From contig JAJUBI010000006.1 of assembly GCA_022419385.1 (NCBI GenBank), positions 3,348,001 through 3,412,000 of the forward strand: a stretch of DNA of 64,000 bases. Direction: 5' to 3'. The DNA comes from Paraconiothyrium sp. Pb-2020 (Eukaryota; Ascomycota; Dothideomycetes; Pleosporales; Didymosphaeriaceae). The first letter of the stretch is position 1, and each line of letters begins with the position of its first letter. Of this stretch, positions 11,009 through 22,100 are shown in pieces. A program made the position numbers and the translations under genes. Below the pieces are notes generated by a model. It did no database searches. It was not told the DNA's origin and saw only the letters and a program-made list of their open reading frames with translations.

Positions 11009-11823
11009 ATGCGTTCCTTCCAAACCCCAAACTGTCGCAAATGTCGAGATGCGAGCATTTGTCTAGAGAGTGTTCTAGCGTCTGACCATGATGCCTACAA
11101 AGAAGTTATCCAAGCTCATGCACTGCAAACAGACGTGTCTCCTTCGTCCCTCCAGGTCCGTGTTATTTTTGATAGAGGCAACAAAGATTATAGATATGAG
11201 ACTATCTCAGTCGATCCTAAGAACCAAGGAGAAAGCCTCATGCTCCAACTCCAAAGAATACATGGTAATCAGACGGTGGGGCTTCGCTGGATTCTGACAA
11301 CACTTTGGGATGCTCTCACTATGCGTCAAGATGCTATATGGGTCGTATCTGCGTCTTTGGTGAGTCATTCTACGGCCACATGGTGATCCACCATAACCAA
11401 TACTCATAATTTCAACAGTATTGCACCAGTATGCATATCGATGAAGAGCAAATAATTTCCCCAAGGGTTCTGATCAAGGATGGGAAGTGCATCGAGTACC
11501 TCACGCCCGCCATCAAAAACCCGAAAGTCTTGGGCTCCGCTACACATCTCGTCATCGATCACCTCAACAGCGTGATAGATGGCGGGAGTAGCAATAACTT
11601 TGTTTACCCCAACAAGGCGTTGTGCTTTGGGAAGGTCTTGAGTACATTTGCTATATTTACTTGGTTTGGGGTGGCGCTCTCCATATCCATGACGGTGACC
11701 TGCATTGTAGTAGTCACTCTTGAAGATGTGGGTATTGGGTTGGCCATCGGCGGCTTGCTGTTTGCTGTTTGCACGTCTACACAATGTCTGCTCTTATACC
11801 GACAGGAGTTAGCTCCGACCTGA
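11009..11823 (+). CDS. unknown protein with two C-terminal membrane helices
   Basis: Two exons, 11009-11359 and 11419-11823, joined in phase 0 by a 59-bp intron (GTGAGT donor, CAACAG acceptor), giving 251 residues. I do not recognise the family. The first half is soluble with Cys residues near the N terminus (NCRKCRDASIC). The last 70 residues contain two hydrophobic segments, LSTFAIFTWFGVALSISM plus VTCIVVV, and GIGLAIGGLLFAVCTSTQCLLL, separated by a short acidic turn, like a hairpin membrane anchor. An overlapping frame from an ATG at 10939 also reads plausible peptide for 48 codons, so the 5' end is uncertain. It lies between a C2H2 gene and a HET gene. Confidence 0.55.
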
Positions 11824-12482
11824 GAAGCGAAAGGAACGAAAAAGGGTGTAAGAGAATGGATAGATTTGGCAAAGAGCAAGCACTAGCATATCTTCTACCT
11901 CTTTTCCTATAGTGGACTTGCTCGAAATGGTGTTTCTGGTCCCAATTTCAACTTAAAGGTATATTACGGTCTTTGATTATTTCAATTGAGCATTTAGGGC
12001 ATCATATGGCGTTTTTAAATCAGACCTTCATGTTAGCATCCCGTTCGCGAGCATGAGCTTGAGAAAAGTGATAAGGCAGAGCTCAAGAGCTAAGGTCTTC
12101 ATACTTTCTTTTGGGAACGCAATTTGTAAATGAAAATAGGTACTTCGCTAGTGTGCTTATAGTCTGTCAAAAGCACGGTGTATAGCGCTTGCCGTGAAAC
12201 CGCTCAAGATGATTTAACCAAGCAGGATAGCCTTCCTAGATAAGAGTACCGGCCCTCTTCTGCTACCAATGACATTCCAGGCAGTGAATTGGCTCATTGA
12301 ATGGTTCTCTCTCAAATGCTTTCCATAGTCACCAGTAACACTTTTGCGATCTACCAGTATAAATAACACCGCGATGTAGCCAATAAGAGGATGAGTATGG
12401 TAAGTGACTAAATCCTCGAACAGATCTCCAGTGTCGTGGAGGGTACGGAGAAAGCTTTCGCAGAGCACAATGTTGAGCCTCT
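11824..12482. other. convergent intergenic region
   Basis: Lies between the 3' ends of the two-helix protein gene and the HET gene. An 84-codon minus-strand frame at 12214-12468 sits just past the HET stop, but it shows no domain or promoter and I do not call it. I see nothing else. Confidence 0.4.
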
Positions 12483-14264
12483 TTAGGAAATTTCTTGCGC
12501 ATTCAATACATCTCCGGGAGAGGTAGCATAGCTAGGTGCTACGTGTAGTGCAGTTTCAGGTACGGCTGGAGGCCGGCGCCTTAAGCGGAGCTGCAGTACA
12601 AAGACGGGCTTTGCGAATAGAATCTCATGTTTGACGTATACTCGCAGCCGGTGTTCTCGGAACTCGAGTACATCGGTCGTGGCGCCAAACCACTCGTCAT
12701 CATCTAACTCCGCGTGTTGCCCATGGAAAAGACGCACGTGGGGACGGTATATATTATTTGCATCGTTAAGGTCCCCAGAGGTCTCATTGCGTGCATTCAA
12801 CTGAATACCGAATGCCACAATAAACGAGAACGAGTGTGTTTTATCTCGCGTATTCGCTCTGATAGTCAAAACACCGCGTCTCTGACGGGCACCTATGCCG
12901 CGGAATTGCATGGTGCGAGTGACTTGGTTCCATCTGTCGGCAGGCTGCGCATGTATTTCCCAATCTTGCATCCCATCTTCTTCGGTATGCCTGAGTAGGA
13001 AATGTTGGGGTACAGCGTATCGAAGGGCATCCGAGGTGGGATATAAGTTGGCTTTGGTTGCAAGGTAGACTGTTCGCAACGGTGCGTGTTCGGCTACCGC
13101 AACGGGTACTTTGACCAGGGAACGACGCGGGTCACGGAATAGATTGTCTTTCTGTCCATGGTATTGAAGGAGTGGGATCCCACCATATGTTGCGAAGTCG
13201 TCTTCTTCGTGGCATGCCAGGGCTCCATAATAGTAATCTACATTTCGCTGTGTGAAGTCCGGGATTAGCCGTAGGTCGATCCTTATCCCTCTACTTGTCA
13301 TCTCAATGGGACGAGCATCGGAGACTGATATGGTGGCTATATTCTTGCATAGCGCAAAAAGCTTGGGTTGACTCGCAAGCGCTACGGTGATGTGCTCCTG
13401 AGGGTTTATGGGGCCACTTGGGGTAGGGTGTGGTTGGTCCAGGGCCGACTTCATGATACTTGATTCGGTTGACCACGCAAGGATAGAGTGGTCCGCCGAG
13501 TCCCGTAAAATTTCAGCTTGTAGGCGTGTAAACGCTTTGTTCACACCTTCTCCGTAAATGAGAGGCATATGGAGGTCGAAAATCCCCAGAAGTGAGTATG
13601 CCATATCTTCTGGACGTGTTGTCTCGCGATTTGCAGCCCAAGCCATACGTTGTGCTACTGACTTCCTCGCAAGAAACGGGCCAATAGTGCCTTGCCCTAT
13701 GCTTCGGTGGTGATCAGCCAATACGTCTTGATGTATCGAGGTTATGTTCTCAATGCAAGAACATAAGACCGTCCGAGTGCCGATAAACTTCCAGGCATGG
13801 TTGTAGAAATAGACTTCATTGGGGGCGATCAATTCCTGTAAGGTCCAACCACGAGTGAACCAGCGACTTCTTTTGAGAGCTTCTTGGACCTTACTGTGCT
13901 GAGAATTGCTAAAGTGTTCAGGATCGGCAGGCTCCACGAATACGTCTTCAAGATATGCATAGCAAGCTGCGGAGCATTCATACCATCGAAACATGGAGTT
14001 GATAGCCTCAGACAGCTCTGCACTGCTGCTTTTGTCGATACAACACGTGTCGATCCAGATATACTCGAGCCCATCGATGAGCGCTTGTTCACAGGCCTTT
14101 CTTATCTTCGGGTATCCACTCATGTGCGAGGCTGTCTCGCGTTCTAGGTCGCTGAACGTCACTTCTTCGTCGCCCCATGTGTGTGATAAGATGGCGTACG
14201 GAGGTAATTTCCCTTCATCGTTGAACTGGCATAACTGAAAAGATCTGATTGATAATAGACGCAT
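12483..14264 (-). CDS. HET-domain (heterokaryon incompatibility) protein
   Basis: Intronless 593-residue protein from the ATG at 14264. The N terminus is a textbook HET domain: MRLLSIRSFQL, then YAILSHTWGDEEVTF at residues 23-37, a conserved KIRKACEQALIDGLEYIWIDTCCIDK region at about 54-78, and SMFRWYECSAACYAYLEDV at about 90-108. Further HET blocks follow (SRWFTRGWTLQELIAP, RMAWAANRETTRPEDMAYSLLGIFD, MPLIYGEG). The C-terminal 300 residues have no NACHT, WD40 or ankyrin repeat that I can see, so this is a HET-only architecture. HET proteins trigger cell death after fusion of unlike hyphae and more generally take part in self/non-self recognition; which allele or partner applies here cannot be read from the sequence. 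Confidence 0.95.
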   Translation of the reverse strand: MRLLSIRSFQLCQFNDEGKLPPYAILSHTWGDEEVTFSDLERETASHMSGYPKIRKACEQALIDGLEYIWIDTCCIDKSSSAELSEAINSMFRWYECSAACYAYLEDVFVEPADPEHFSNSQHSKVQEALKRSRWFTRGWTLQELIAPNEVYFYNHAWKFIGTRTVLCSCIENITSIHQDVLADHHRSIGQGTIGPFLARKSVAQRMAWAANRETTRPEDMAYSLLGIFDLHMPLIYGEGVNKAFTRLQAEILRDSADHSILAWSTESSIMKSALDQPHPTPSGPINPQEHITVALASQPKLFALCKNIATISVSDARPIEMTSRGIRIDLRLIPDFTQRNVDYYYGALACHEEDDFATYGGIPLLQYHGQKDNLFRDPRRSLVKVPVAVAEHAPLRTVYLATKANLYPTSDALRYAVPQHFLLRHTEEDGMQDWEIHAQPADRWNQVTRTMQFRGIGARQRRGVLTIRANTRDKTHSFSFIVAFGIQLNARNETSGDLNDANNIYRPHVRLFHGQHAELDDDEWFGATTDVLEFREHRLRVYVKHEILFAKPVFVLQLRLRRRPPAVPETALHVAPSYATSPGDVLNAQEIS

Positions 14265-15001
14265 AGCTACGGATGTCCGTCATTGGATAAGAGCATGCAT
14301 GTAAAGATGTCTAGATTGTAGGGAATGCATTGCTTGCCTGGGGCTGAAACGTCAGCACGTGGTCGTGGTTGGTCTTCGCGCACAGCCCCACCTGCGCAGG
14401 TAGAGACATGGATACGAAGTCGCTGTGATTGGTAGAGTAGATGACCTTGCGAAATGCACCACCCTACCAGCAGTCACCCTTGGCTGCGCTACTGGCACCG
14501 CTAACACTCAATTCCACACCTTTGTCTCTTCCCTGTTGCCCGCGCATATACATATCAATTATTATACTCTGCTTGATATTAGAGCAACCTCAGCATGATG
14601 AGTTCAGAGGCAAAGTAGATTCGGTACAGACCACGCGTCCGTGTATGCTAGCTCGTTGTATGTAATCTTGCTCTGGGACGCCGCGATGTGTGTGAAGCGC
14701 AAGTAGTAGAAGAGATACATAGCCACGCAACTTACTGCCGGGTTCTATAAACCTTGCCAGAGAGCACATGTAGATGTGCCACACGCGAGCAGCATCACAA
14801 ATCGCGCCTACAGCGTCGAAGAAGTAAGCAACGGATACATTGGCTGACATGGTATCGATCCAACCTTCAAACGCCCAACACCACCCAATGCGACCCTACC
14901 CCGTATATGCAACGCCTCGACTCTGGTCCAACCAACAACAATGCTACCCTTGTCTTTCGGTCACCACGCAATCTACTTCTCACTTCCTCGGGGGATGCGA
15001 T
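14265..15001. other. intergenic region upstream of the HET gene
   Basis: About 0.7 kb containing the HET promoter and the 3' flank of the Rad26-like gene. A minus-strand frame from an ATG at 14850 runs to a GTAAGT at about 14750 but has no clear continuation; I leave it uncalled. Confidence 0.4.
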
Positions 15002-17366
15002 TCACACTGTATTCCCACTAGGAAACACTTCAGCCAATGCATCGCCCTCCTCTGGGCTTAACCCGTCATCCAAGATATCATGGGCCATATCCATGACCTC
15101 CTGCTCAATCCCTGCTTCTAGCACCAGTCCCTCTGAGAAGGCCAGCCTCGTCAGGCTAACGTAGTACGCATGCAGGCCGCCGAGAGTCTCATTCAATTTG
15201 CTCTTGATGTTGAAGCCTGGATTGCTAGTCGTAAGGTGATTCAGTAATTTCATCGTCGCGTTGATGGTGGCAATTTTTTCCGGTTGAGTGGGAGATAGAG
15301 GCCGGGAGTAGAGGGCCGAAACAGCGTGGTTAAGGTACTTGATGAGACGACCAATGCATAGTGCATGGCTGATGAGGATGGTAGAGCCGTATTCGAAAAT
15401 CGAGAACTGCGTTAAGACATCCAAAATCTTCAGGCGGACGGTCCAGATCTGGGATTCTGGAACTTGGTACGTGTCTGAGGTGGATTTTGGGTCAGCGATG
15501 GGCGCGATATGTTCGGAAAAAAGGTTCGTGAGGCGTGTCAAGAGATTGGACTCCCCGCCTTTTTGGGTTTCGGGGTCGGAGGAGATTATGGGGCCGAGGG
15601 ACGTGGGGAGCGCAGATGTGGAGAGTGTGCGAAGGAGGACGAGCATGGACGCAATAGGCTGCTCTTTCAACAACATCAGAAGAACAAAATCGAGGGGCAT
15701 GTTGCGCCAGAAACGTGACAGCGGTTCTGGGGAAGGACAAGAAATGCAGCATGTCGCTAGGAGGTACAGTAGGTCGAGACAGCTTTGTACATCAACTTCA
15801 TCAACGATAGTCTGGTACACAGATGAAAACAGCAAAGCAGATTTCTTCTCGTTCCGGTTTCGAGCTTCGTAGACAGGTATGGCGACAAGTTTGACGGATT
15901 CGACTATCAGCGGCATGACATTGTCCATGACAGCGACGGCTGTCTTTGCTGGCTCGTAAGCTAGCACGAACTGCAAGGCATCGAGGAGCAAATACATCGG
16001 CGAATAGTATTGTTCCCGCAAGCACTGCTTCCAGATAGTGACAAAGGTACCACAAACACTAATGGCGAGGTCGCGAGCGTTGCTGGATGGCGCGGAAGTT
16101 GAAAAAGAGTCGTACATGATAGACGAAAGTTTCTTCGCCGGATCAGAAGGAAACGCGTACTGCGTGAGTGCCTCCAGTATCCGGTCACTACCTCTAGAGC
16201 AGCGGTGAGATAGAAGCCGACGGAGCAGCGTGTAACGCTGGTCATGTTTCCATAAATTCCGGAGAAGACTTATATCGACTTGGGGCTCGCTAAAAGATGG
16301 CAGGTCTGGCCCTTTCGGCTGCGCCCTTGGCTCACTCAGCTCTAGTATCGGCACAGGGCTGTCGTTCGTGATCTGCCGCTTCCTCTTGCTCGCCTGCTTT
16401 GGGGTTCCTGCCTTGGACTTGTCCCGCCTCTTACTCGGCGACGCCATAACCACATCGTCGTCGTCGAAACCATCACCGAGCGGGAGATTCTTCTGACGCT
16501 TGCTTGGAGTGCCTATCGGGCTCACTGTCACGGGGGCGGTGGGTTTGGGACGGGATGGTACAACTCGTCGCGGCCTGCGCATCTGCTCCTCTTGACGATT
16601 GTGCTCATCGAAGGCGCTGTTCGTCTTGGACTGCTCCAATTGCCGTAACAGGGCATCTCTCTCAGCCGTGATCCTGCCTGTCGACTCTTTGTGTTCTTGC
16701 TGCTGCTGAGCGAGGCGCTGCTCACTTTGGCGGGTCGCATGTTCGGTACGGCGGCGCAGATTGTCGACCTCGCCATTCTTCTTGACTACTTCTGCTGAGG
16801 CTGTCTCGAGGGTGTGGTTCAGCCGCCGTTTCTCTTGCTCTAGCTGCAGTCGTTAGCTACAGCAACGTTCCATAAAGAGGTTAACCCACCTTCTTGATGC
16901 GCTCGAGGAGCCTTCCCACGTCAATCTGTGACTGCGGCGGTGCCTCCTCGACCTCCATAACGCCGGTGTATTGCACATTGGCGCCATTATCGTGCTGCGT
17001 GGCCTGGTAACCGTTCGCATCGTTGTTGGGAAAGTGGGGTGCCCCCCTTGTGTCGTCCAGGTTGATGACTTCGTCCTCGTCACCATCGTCAAAGCCGTAG
17101 TACGCCGAGTCTTCCTCCTCTGCTATCGCATTGTCGTGGTGGTGGGTCTGCTGCTGTGTCGCGCGGATCGCGGTTGTCTCGAGCTGCTGCAGCGTGTTGG
17201 CGGGCAGGTCGTCGAGGTCTGCGTCGGAGAAGTCAAAGTCGTCATCGTCCATGTTTGCGGGCCATGCCAAAATATCGCCTGCCTCGCCTCCAACATCCCA
17301 ATTGCGCGTGTGCTGCGGAGGTCGCGTTGTCGCGTCGTGAATCGCGTTCGGCCCTAATGGCTGCAT
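15002..17366 (-). CDS. rad26: ATRIP/Rad26/Ddc2-type DNA-damage checkpoint protein (UvsD-like)
   Basis: Partner of the ATR/Mec1-class kinase in the DNA-damage and replication checkpoint; it binds RPA-coated single-stranded DNA. Two exons, 17366-16890 and 16843-15002, joined in phase 0 across a 46-bp intron (GTGGGT donor, CTGCAG acceptor), encode 772 residues. Three features support the call. The acidic N-terminal block DDDDFDFSDADLDDLPANTL resembles the RPA-binding segment of fungal Rad26/Ddc2. A coiled coil of about 70 residues (LEQEKRRLNHTLETASAEV onward) sits directly after the splice, as in ATRIP dimers. Finally, a basic linker (KRQKN, SPSKRRDK, SKRKRQ) is followed by a long helical repeat-like C-terminal domain. 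A second ATG inside the first exon, just before the acidic block, could be the real start. Confidence 0.85.
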
Positions 17367-17610
17367 GCAAGGCTGAGGCTAGCGTCGCGAAGCTCGCTGG
17401 GCCCAAAATCGGCGGAGTGACGTCTGCGTGCCCTGCCTGCACACCACAAAAGCCTGCCAACTCGTCCGCACATCGCAGCCCCTCCGCTGTGAAGTATTCT
17501 CCGCACAGTGCCGCCGCGCGCTTTCACACACCGACGTCCTCCTCGACGCGTTGCACGGCCATACCTCTCCGCCGAACCCCTCGCGCACCGCCGCGCAACA
17601 CTCGCCCACC
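17367..17610. promoter_or_regulatory. divergent promoter, Rad26-like / CDP-DAG synthase
   Basis: Only 244 bp separate the start codons of the minus-strand checkpoint gene and the plus-strand CDP-diacylglycerol synthase gene. The interval is GC-rich and lacks a TATA box, as expected for a housekeeping bidirectional promoter. Confidence 0.5.
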
Positions 17611-19335
17611 ATGGCCAAGTCTCGCAAAGACGTCAAGTTCCAGCATCGTGGTAGCAACTCCAACAACAAGGCGCGCCGCCCGTCTATGAGCGTGTCCGAA
17701 CACTCAGAGGGGGGTCATTCCGAGCCTGCCAGTCCTACAAGAAATGGCAATGCGGTCGGCAAAATTGACGAGACCGTAAGCACCCCCTTCTCCCGCTACA
17801 TGAGCCCCACGCGCTGTCAGGCAACGCTCTGCTCGAGGGATTAGCTTTGCCTCATGTCGGAAGGGCCTTTCGCAATGAGCTTTAGCAATCACATTTCAGC
17901 ACATGTGTAATGCTTTCACTGCCTCAGTCGCAATCCCACTCTAACCCCTCATGGATTCCCCCACTGACCTTGACCCAGCCCGCGCCTCCGGAGCAGTCGG
18001 AATACGAAAAGAAGATGCAAAACCTTTACACACGCACAATATGGACATTCGCTATGCTCGGTGGCTTCTTCTGGGCTCTCTTCGCTGGCCACATCTACAT
18101 CATCATCCTCATCACAGCCCTTCAGATCATCTCGTTCAAGGAAGTCATCGCGATACATGCTGTACCTAGCAAGGCCCGGAACCTGCGATTTACCAAGTCC
18201 CTGAACTGGTATTTCTTAGGGACTACCATGTATTTCCTGTATGGCGAGAGTGTAATCTACTACTTCAAGCATATTCTGCTGGTCGATCGCATCCTACTTC
18301 CGCTTGCCACCCACCATAGATTCATCTCATTCATGCTGTACATCATCGGTATGAAAATCCTTTCTTCACGACCATGACACCCTCAACTGACTTTCTAGGC
18401 TTCATTTTCTTCGTCTCCTCTCTGCAAAAGGGTCACTACAAGTTCCAGTTCAGCCAATTCGCCTGGACGCACATGGCTTTGTTTTTGATTGTCGGACAGG
18501 CTCATTTCATCATCAACAATGTTTTTGAGGGTTTCATCTGGTTTTTCATGCCCGTTGCTTTGGTCGTCACAAACGACATCTTCGCCTACCTCTGCGGTAT
18601 CACCTTTGGGCGGACACCTTTGATCAAGATCTCGCCTAAGAAGACCTGGGAAGGATTTCTCGGAGCGTGGTTCTTTACTGTGCTCTTGGGCATAGGCATG
18701 ACGCACCTCATGGCGCGATCAAAATATTTCATTTGCCCGGTCAACGTACGCCCCGGCCCTCCGCGCTCCTCGTTCCAGCTAACAGCCTGCAGGACCTCGG
18801 CGCAAATCTCTTCACTGGTTTGGAATGCACTCCGAACCCGATATTCACCCCGAAGACTTATACCGTTCCCTTCATTCCACCCGGCCTTCCGATGATCAGC
18901 AACACGTACACGTTCAAACCTCTCTACCTCCATGTCCTCGTCCTTGCCACGTTCGCCTCCTGGATCGCACCTTTCGGCGGCTTCTTTGCTTCAGGCCTGA
19001 AGCGGACTTTCAAGATCAAAGACTTTGGTGACAGCATTCCCGGCCACGGCGGTGTCACGGATCGCATGGATTGCCAGTTCATCATGGGCACAATTACTTT
19101 CTTCTACTACTCCAGTTTCATTGCTGTCAATCACGCCACAGTCGGTAGCGTCTTGGAGGCGGCTATTACCGGACTTACTCTTGAAGAGCAAGTCGAGGTC
19201 GTGAGGATACTTGGGAGAAATCTAGTCGAGAAGGAGGTGTTGCCAACTCAGGTGAGTCGATGCTTCTTCGATGGATTGTTCAGAGCTGACTCGAATCAGA
19301 TATTGGAATACCTCACAGCACCAGCAAAGAGGTGA
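17611..19335 (+). CDS. CDS1: phosphatidate cytidylyltransferase (CDP-diacylglycerol synthase)
   Basis: Makes CDP-diacylglycerol from phosphatidate and CTP in the ER membrane, the branch point to phosphatidylinositol, phosphatidylserine and cardiolipin. Five exons in phase: 17611-17775, 17928-18348, 18399-18745, 18793-19251, 19300-19335, total 475 residues, near the yeast enzyme's length. The N terminus is a soluble Ser/Arg-rich tail, followed by a series of hydrophobic helices. The family signature is intact in exon 4: SGLKRTFKIKDFGDSIPGHG followed by GVTDR, with the KD and HGG..DR residues that bind metal and CTP. SPKKTWEGFLG is a second conserved block. The last coding exon is only 36 nt. 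The symbol follows budding yeast and is not the fission yeast checkpoint kinase of the same name. Confidence 0.95.
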
Positions 19336-19828
19336 GGATGCTTCATGTAAAATCTCGCTTTCTTGTTCACGAGAGTCTGTATTGTTAGGATGAGGCGGTG
19401 GATCGAGCGGGCAGCGTGTGCTACACGGGTAGTACGTAGTTTATAATGTGTTGGCTGGTCTCTTTGAGTTGGGGTCCTATGGCCTTACGGTGCATACCTC
19501 GAGCATTGCATTGCGCGGCGCATCATATGAGGTCTCATCTGGGGCTGAGCATGTAGGCATATTGGAACAAAAAAAGACACATAAATCCATGATGATATTC
19601 TTCATTCACACCTTGACAAATATGCACACGGAATAAGCCCAATATCTGAGATAGATTTTAGGTTCTCGTTCGCATGTCTCGAATGTCTTTGGTGCTATCT
19701 ATGGATGACGTGCAGTGTTCCTTCCTCTGTTGCGGCGTTCTTACTTAAAGTAGCTAGCGGCCGAGGCCTGCAGCCGCGACTCGAACTTTTGAGCATCTGC
19801 GACTTCGATCATAACATTGACTCCGTAA
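19336..19828 (+). other. intergenic region between CDP-DAG synthase and the PPR gene
   Basis: About 0.5 kb in tandem orientation, holding the 3' flank of one gene and the promoter of the next. No ORF, TATA box or repeat stands out. Confidence 0.4.
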
Positions 19829-21941
19829 ATGCCGCCACGACCCTTCGTAAACGACGCCCTTTGGCGATGCCTCTGTCCAAGATGGGGTCAGATTCCTGTT
19901 CAATCGAGTACGGGTCTCATTGGCGCTGCCAAGAGGATATCTGCGCGACCTTCAATACACTTCGAACCTGCGAAGCAGTCTTCGCATTCGTATAGCACTG
20001 CCGCAACAGCACCGAGTGCTTCCTACGCCCCGGTCGGAGCCGTCAATAACTTACGAGATACGACGAACCATCCTCCGTCGCACTTCAAGCCGCAAGATGC
20101 TTCTGACAACAACAAACGTACAACCAACTTCGTTCGCCTTTCCACCGAGGAGCTTTACAGTCGACTCCGTATCGATGCTGCCAAGGGACTCCATCAAGAA
20201 GTTTTGAGAATGCTCAACATCCTGATCAAGGACAGGCGGGAGCGACCGAACCTCCAGATGTACACGGCTCTGCTGCACTCGTACGTCTCGCCCGAATGGG
20301 GTACAGCAGGGAAGATCCGCAAAACTCTGGAAGACATGGCCATTGCAGGCGTCGAACTCGATCATCGCGCCTGCGAATGCGTTCTCGAAGCACTTGCCGT
20401 CCACCCCGATTCCTTCGTGCGGACAGACATATTGGAGTACATGCGCGAGAGGTGGTGGAGCCCAACTTCTACAGCGCAGAGTTTTGTCATTGCTGGGTTG
20501 CTCAGGGAAAGACGCTTTGAACAGGCCCTAGAGAGGCTAGAGACCATGCTCAATGAAGGTACCAGGATAGAGCCGTGGTTATGGGATAAAGCGATCTGGA
20601 TGTTGCTCGAGTTTGACGAGGTAGAAGAGGCGTTTTACGTGCTGAGCCTGAAACGCAATATCTCAAGTAACGTGGATGTCAGCTTGAGTGGGATTTTGTG
20701 GACGCAGCTACTGGATGTAGCAGGCAAGAGACATATCGTGAGTACCTCTACCTTGTTCCATAACCCTTGACATACACATTTCCCACGCACATTTAGCTGA
20801 TGAAGTACAGCCCGAAGCAGCGCGCATGATATGGTACTCCCATGTCGTACCTGGATATTAAAAACCGACCACGGGGACATGCCTCAATGTTCTCTCTGCT
20901 GCCTCTCGCGTAGGTGATGTTAAGCTCGCTACAGACGTTTTCCGCGTCCTCGCCGAGCGCAACACCGTGCTCAACAATCACCACTACGAGACTCTGATAC
21001 AGTGCTACCTCGTTGCCAATGATCTGCCTGCCGCGCTGAGCGTCGTGCTGATCATGCAAGACTCAGGCCTCAAAGTCAGAGAAGACGAGCTGCATCCATT
21101 GTTCGCATACCTGAGCAAAGATAAGGAGCGCCCCATGAATGCCTTCATGCAGCTCCAAGACCTTGAACGCGAAGGTCGCAAGATCCCCACTGCTGCCGTG
21201 AATATCTGCATCGCAGCCTCCATCAGGCTCAGGAATCTCCCTGAAGCAATCGAATTTTACAAGGCGCTAAAGAGTGTCGCGAAGGCTGGTCCCACGACTG
21301 CAACCTTCAACGAGCTCTTCCGCGGCTGCTATCGCAACGGCCGTAAAGAACTCGCCATGTACCTCGCCAACGAGATGATCGAACTCAACCTTCGACCGGA
21401 TCGCCTGACCTACGACCGCCTGATACTGACTTGTATCCATGCTGGGGACCTCGACGATGCGATCAGCTACCTTGAGGAGATGAGGATGGAAGGCCTGGTT
21501 CCAAGACGCGGAACGCATGAAGACCTTGTTGAGCTTGCATTCAAGGCGAAGGACGGGAGATGCGTTGCGCTGTTGAAGTGGTACAAGCAGGCAGAGTATA
21601 GGGTGGAGGCTCGGGTTGCGACGTTGGAGCGGCTAATTATGAAACACTTTCAAGAGGGTGGAGAGAGAAAGAAGGACGTGACAGGAGACAAGAATGGTCA
21701 AGATGCGCTGGATGCGTCACCTGGAGAGTGGGGTGAGAAAGTAGACCAGGCACCCAAGTTGGAGGAGAATCCGCAAGATGCGCTGATGGGAAGCGCGAAG
21801 ATTGGGGCTGAAGCCAAATCAGAAGCGATACAGACGGAGGAACGCACGGATGAACCGACCCTTGAGGATTCGGAAACGCAGCCACAGCCACAAACACAAT
21901 CACCGAACAGTGTCGTAGACTACACCAAATTCCATGTCTAA
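19829..21941 (+). CDS. mitochondrial pentatricopeptide-repeat protein, interrupted by an in-frame TAA
   Basis: PPR proteins bind organellar RNA. Exon 1 is 19829-20737; a 73-bp intron (GTGAGT donor, GTACAG acceptor) leads to exon 2 at 20811-21941 in phase 0. The N terminus looks like a mitochondrial presequence (Arg-rich, ending ..SHSYSTAATA). Repeated helical pairs of PPR type follow, for example NLQMYTALLHSYVSPEWGTA, HHYETLIQCYLVANDLPAAL and TYDRLILTCIHAGDLDDAIS. The C-terminal 100 residues are charged and Gln-rich. Exon 2 is open except for TAA at 20859-20861, 16 codons after the splice. Coding-like sequence (TGTCLNVLSAASRVGDVKLA) continues in the same frame after it, so the gene is intact but for one codon. 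A downstream ATG at 20967 could give only a C-terminal fragment. Confidence 0.82.
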
Positions 21942-22100
21942 GATCTGGACAAGTCTATAATTGCGATGTTGAGTAACTCAGGGGTTTGGTGTCGGTGAAG
22001 AATGTACATCACCTATTCATATAGCATTCTATTGAAGTCTTGTGTTCTTGCGACACGAGTATCGCGACTGGGCAACCCTTCGCTTCGCCCCAACGCACGT

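Noticed and set aside
12214..12468. Minus-strand 84-codon frame just downstream of the HET gene
   Set aside because: No domain, no promoter and only 14 bp from the HET stop; most likely 3' flank.
14590..14850. Minus-strand 86-codon frame with a GTAAGT inside
   Set aside because: The first 30 codons look plausible, but no acceptor gives a convincing second exon.
19770..19830. GACTCGAAC and ACTTCGATC, considered as tRNA T-loops
   Set aside because: No matching acceptor stem, anticodon arm or box A/B spacing could be drawn.
20838..20904. Intron that would remove the PPR stop codon (GTACCT ... GCGTAG)
   Set aside because: 67 nt long, so it breaks the frame, and it would delete text that reads as conserved PPR sequence.
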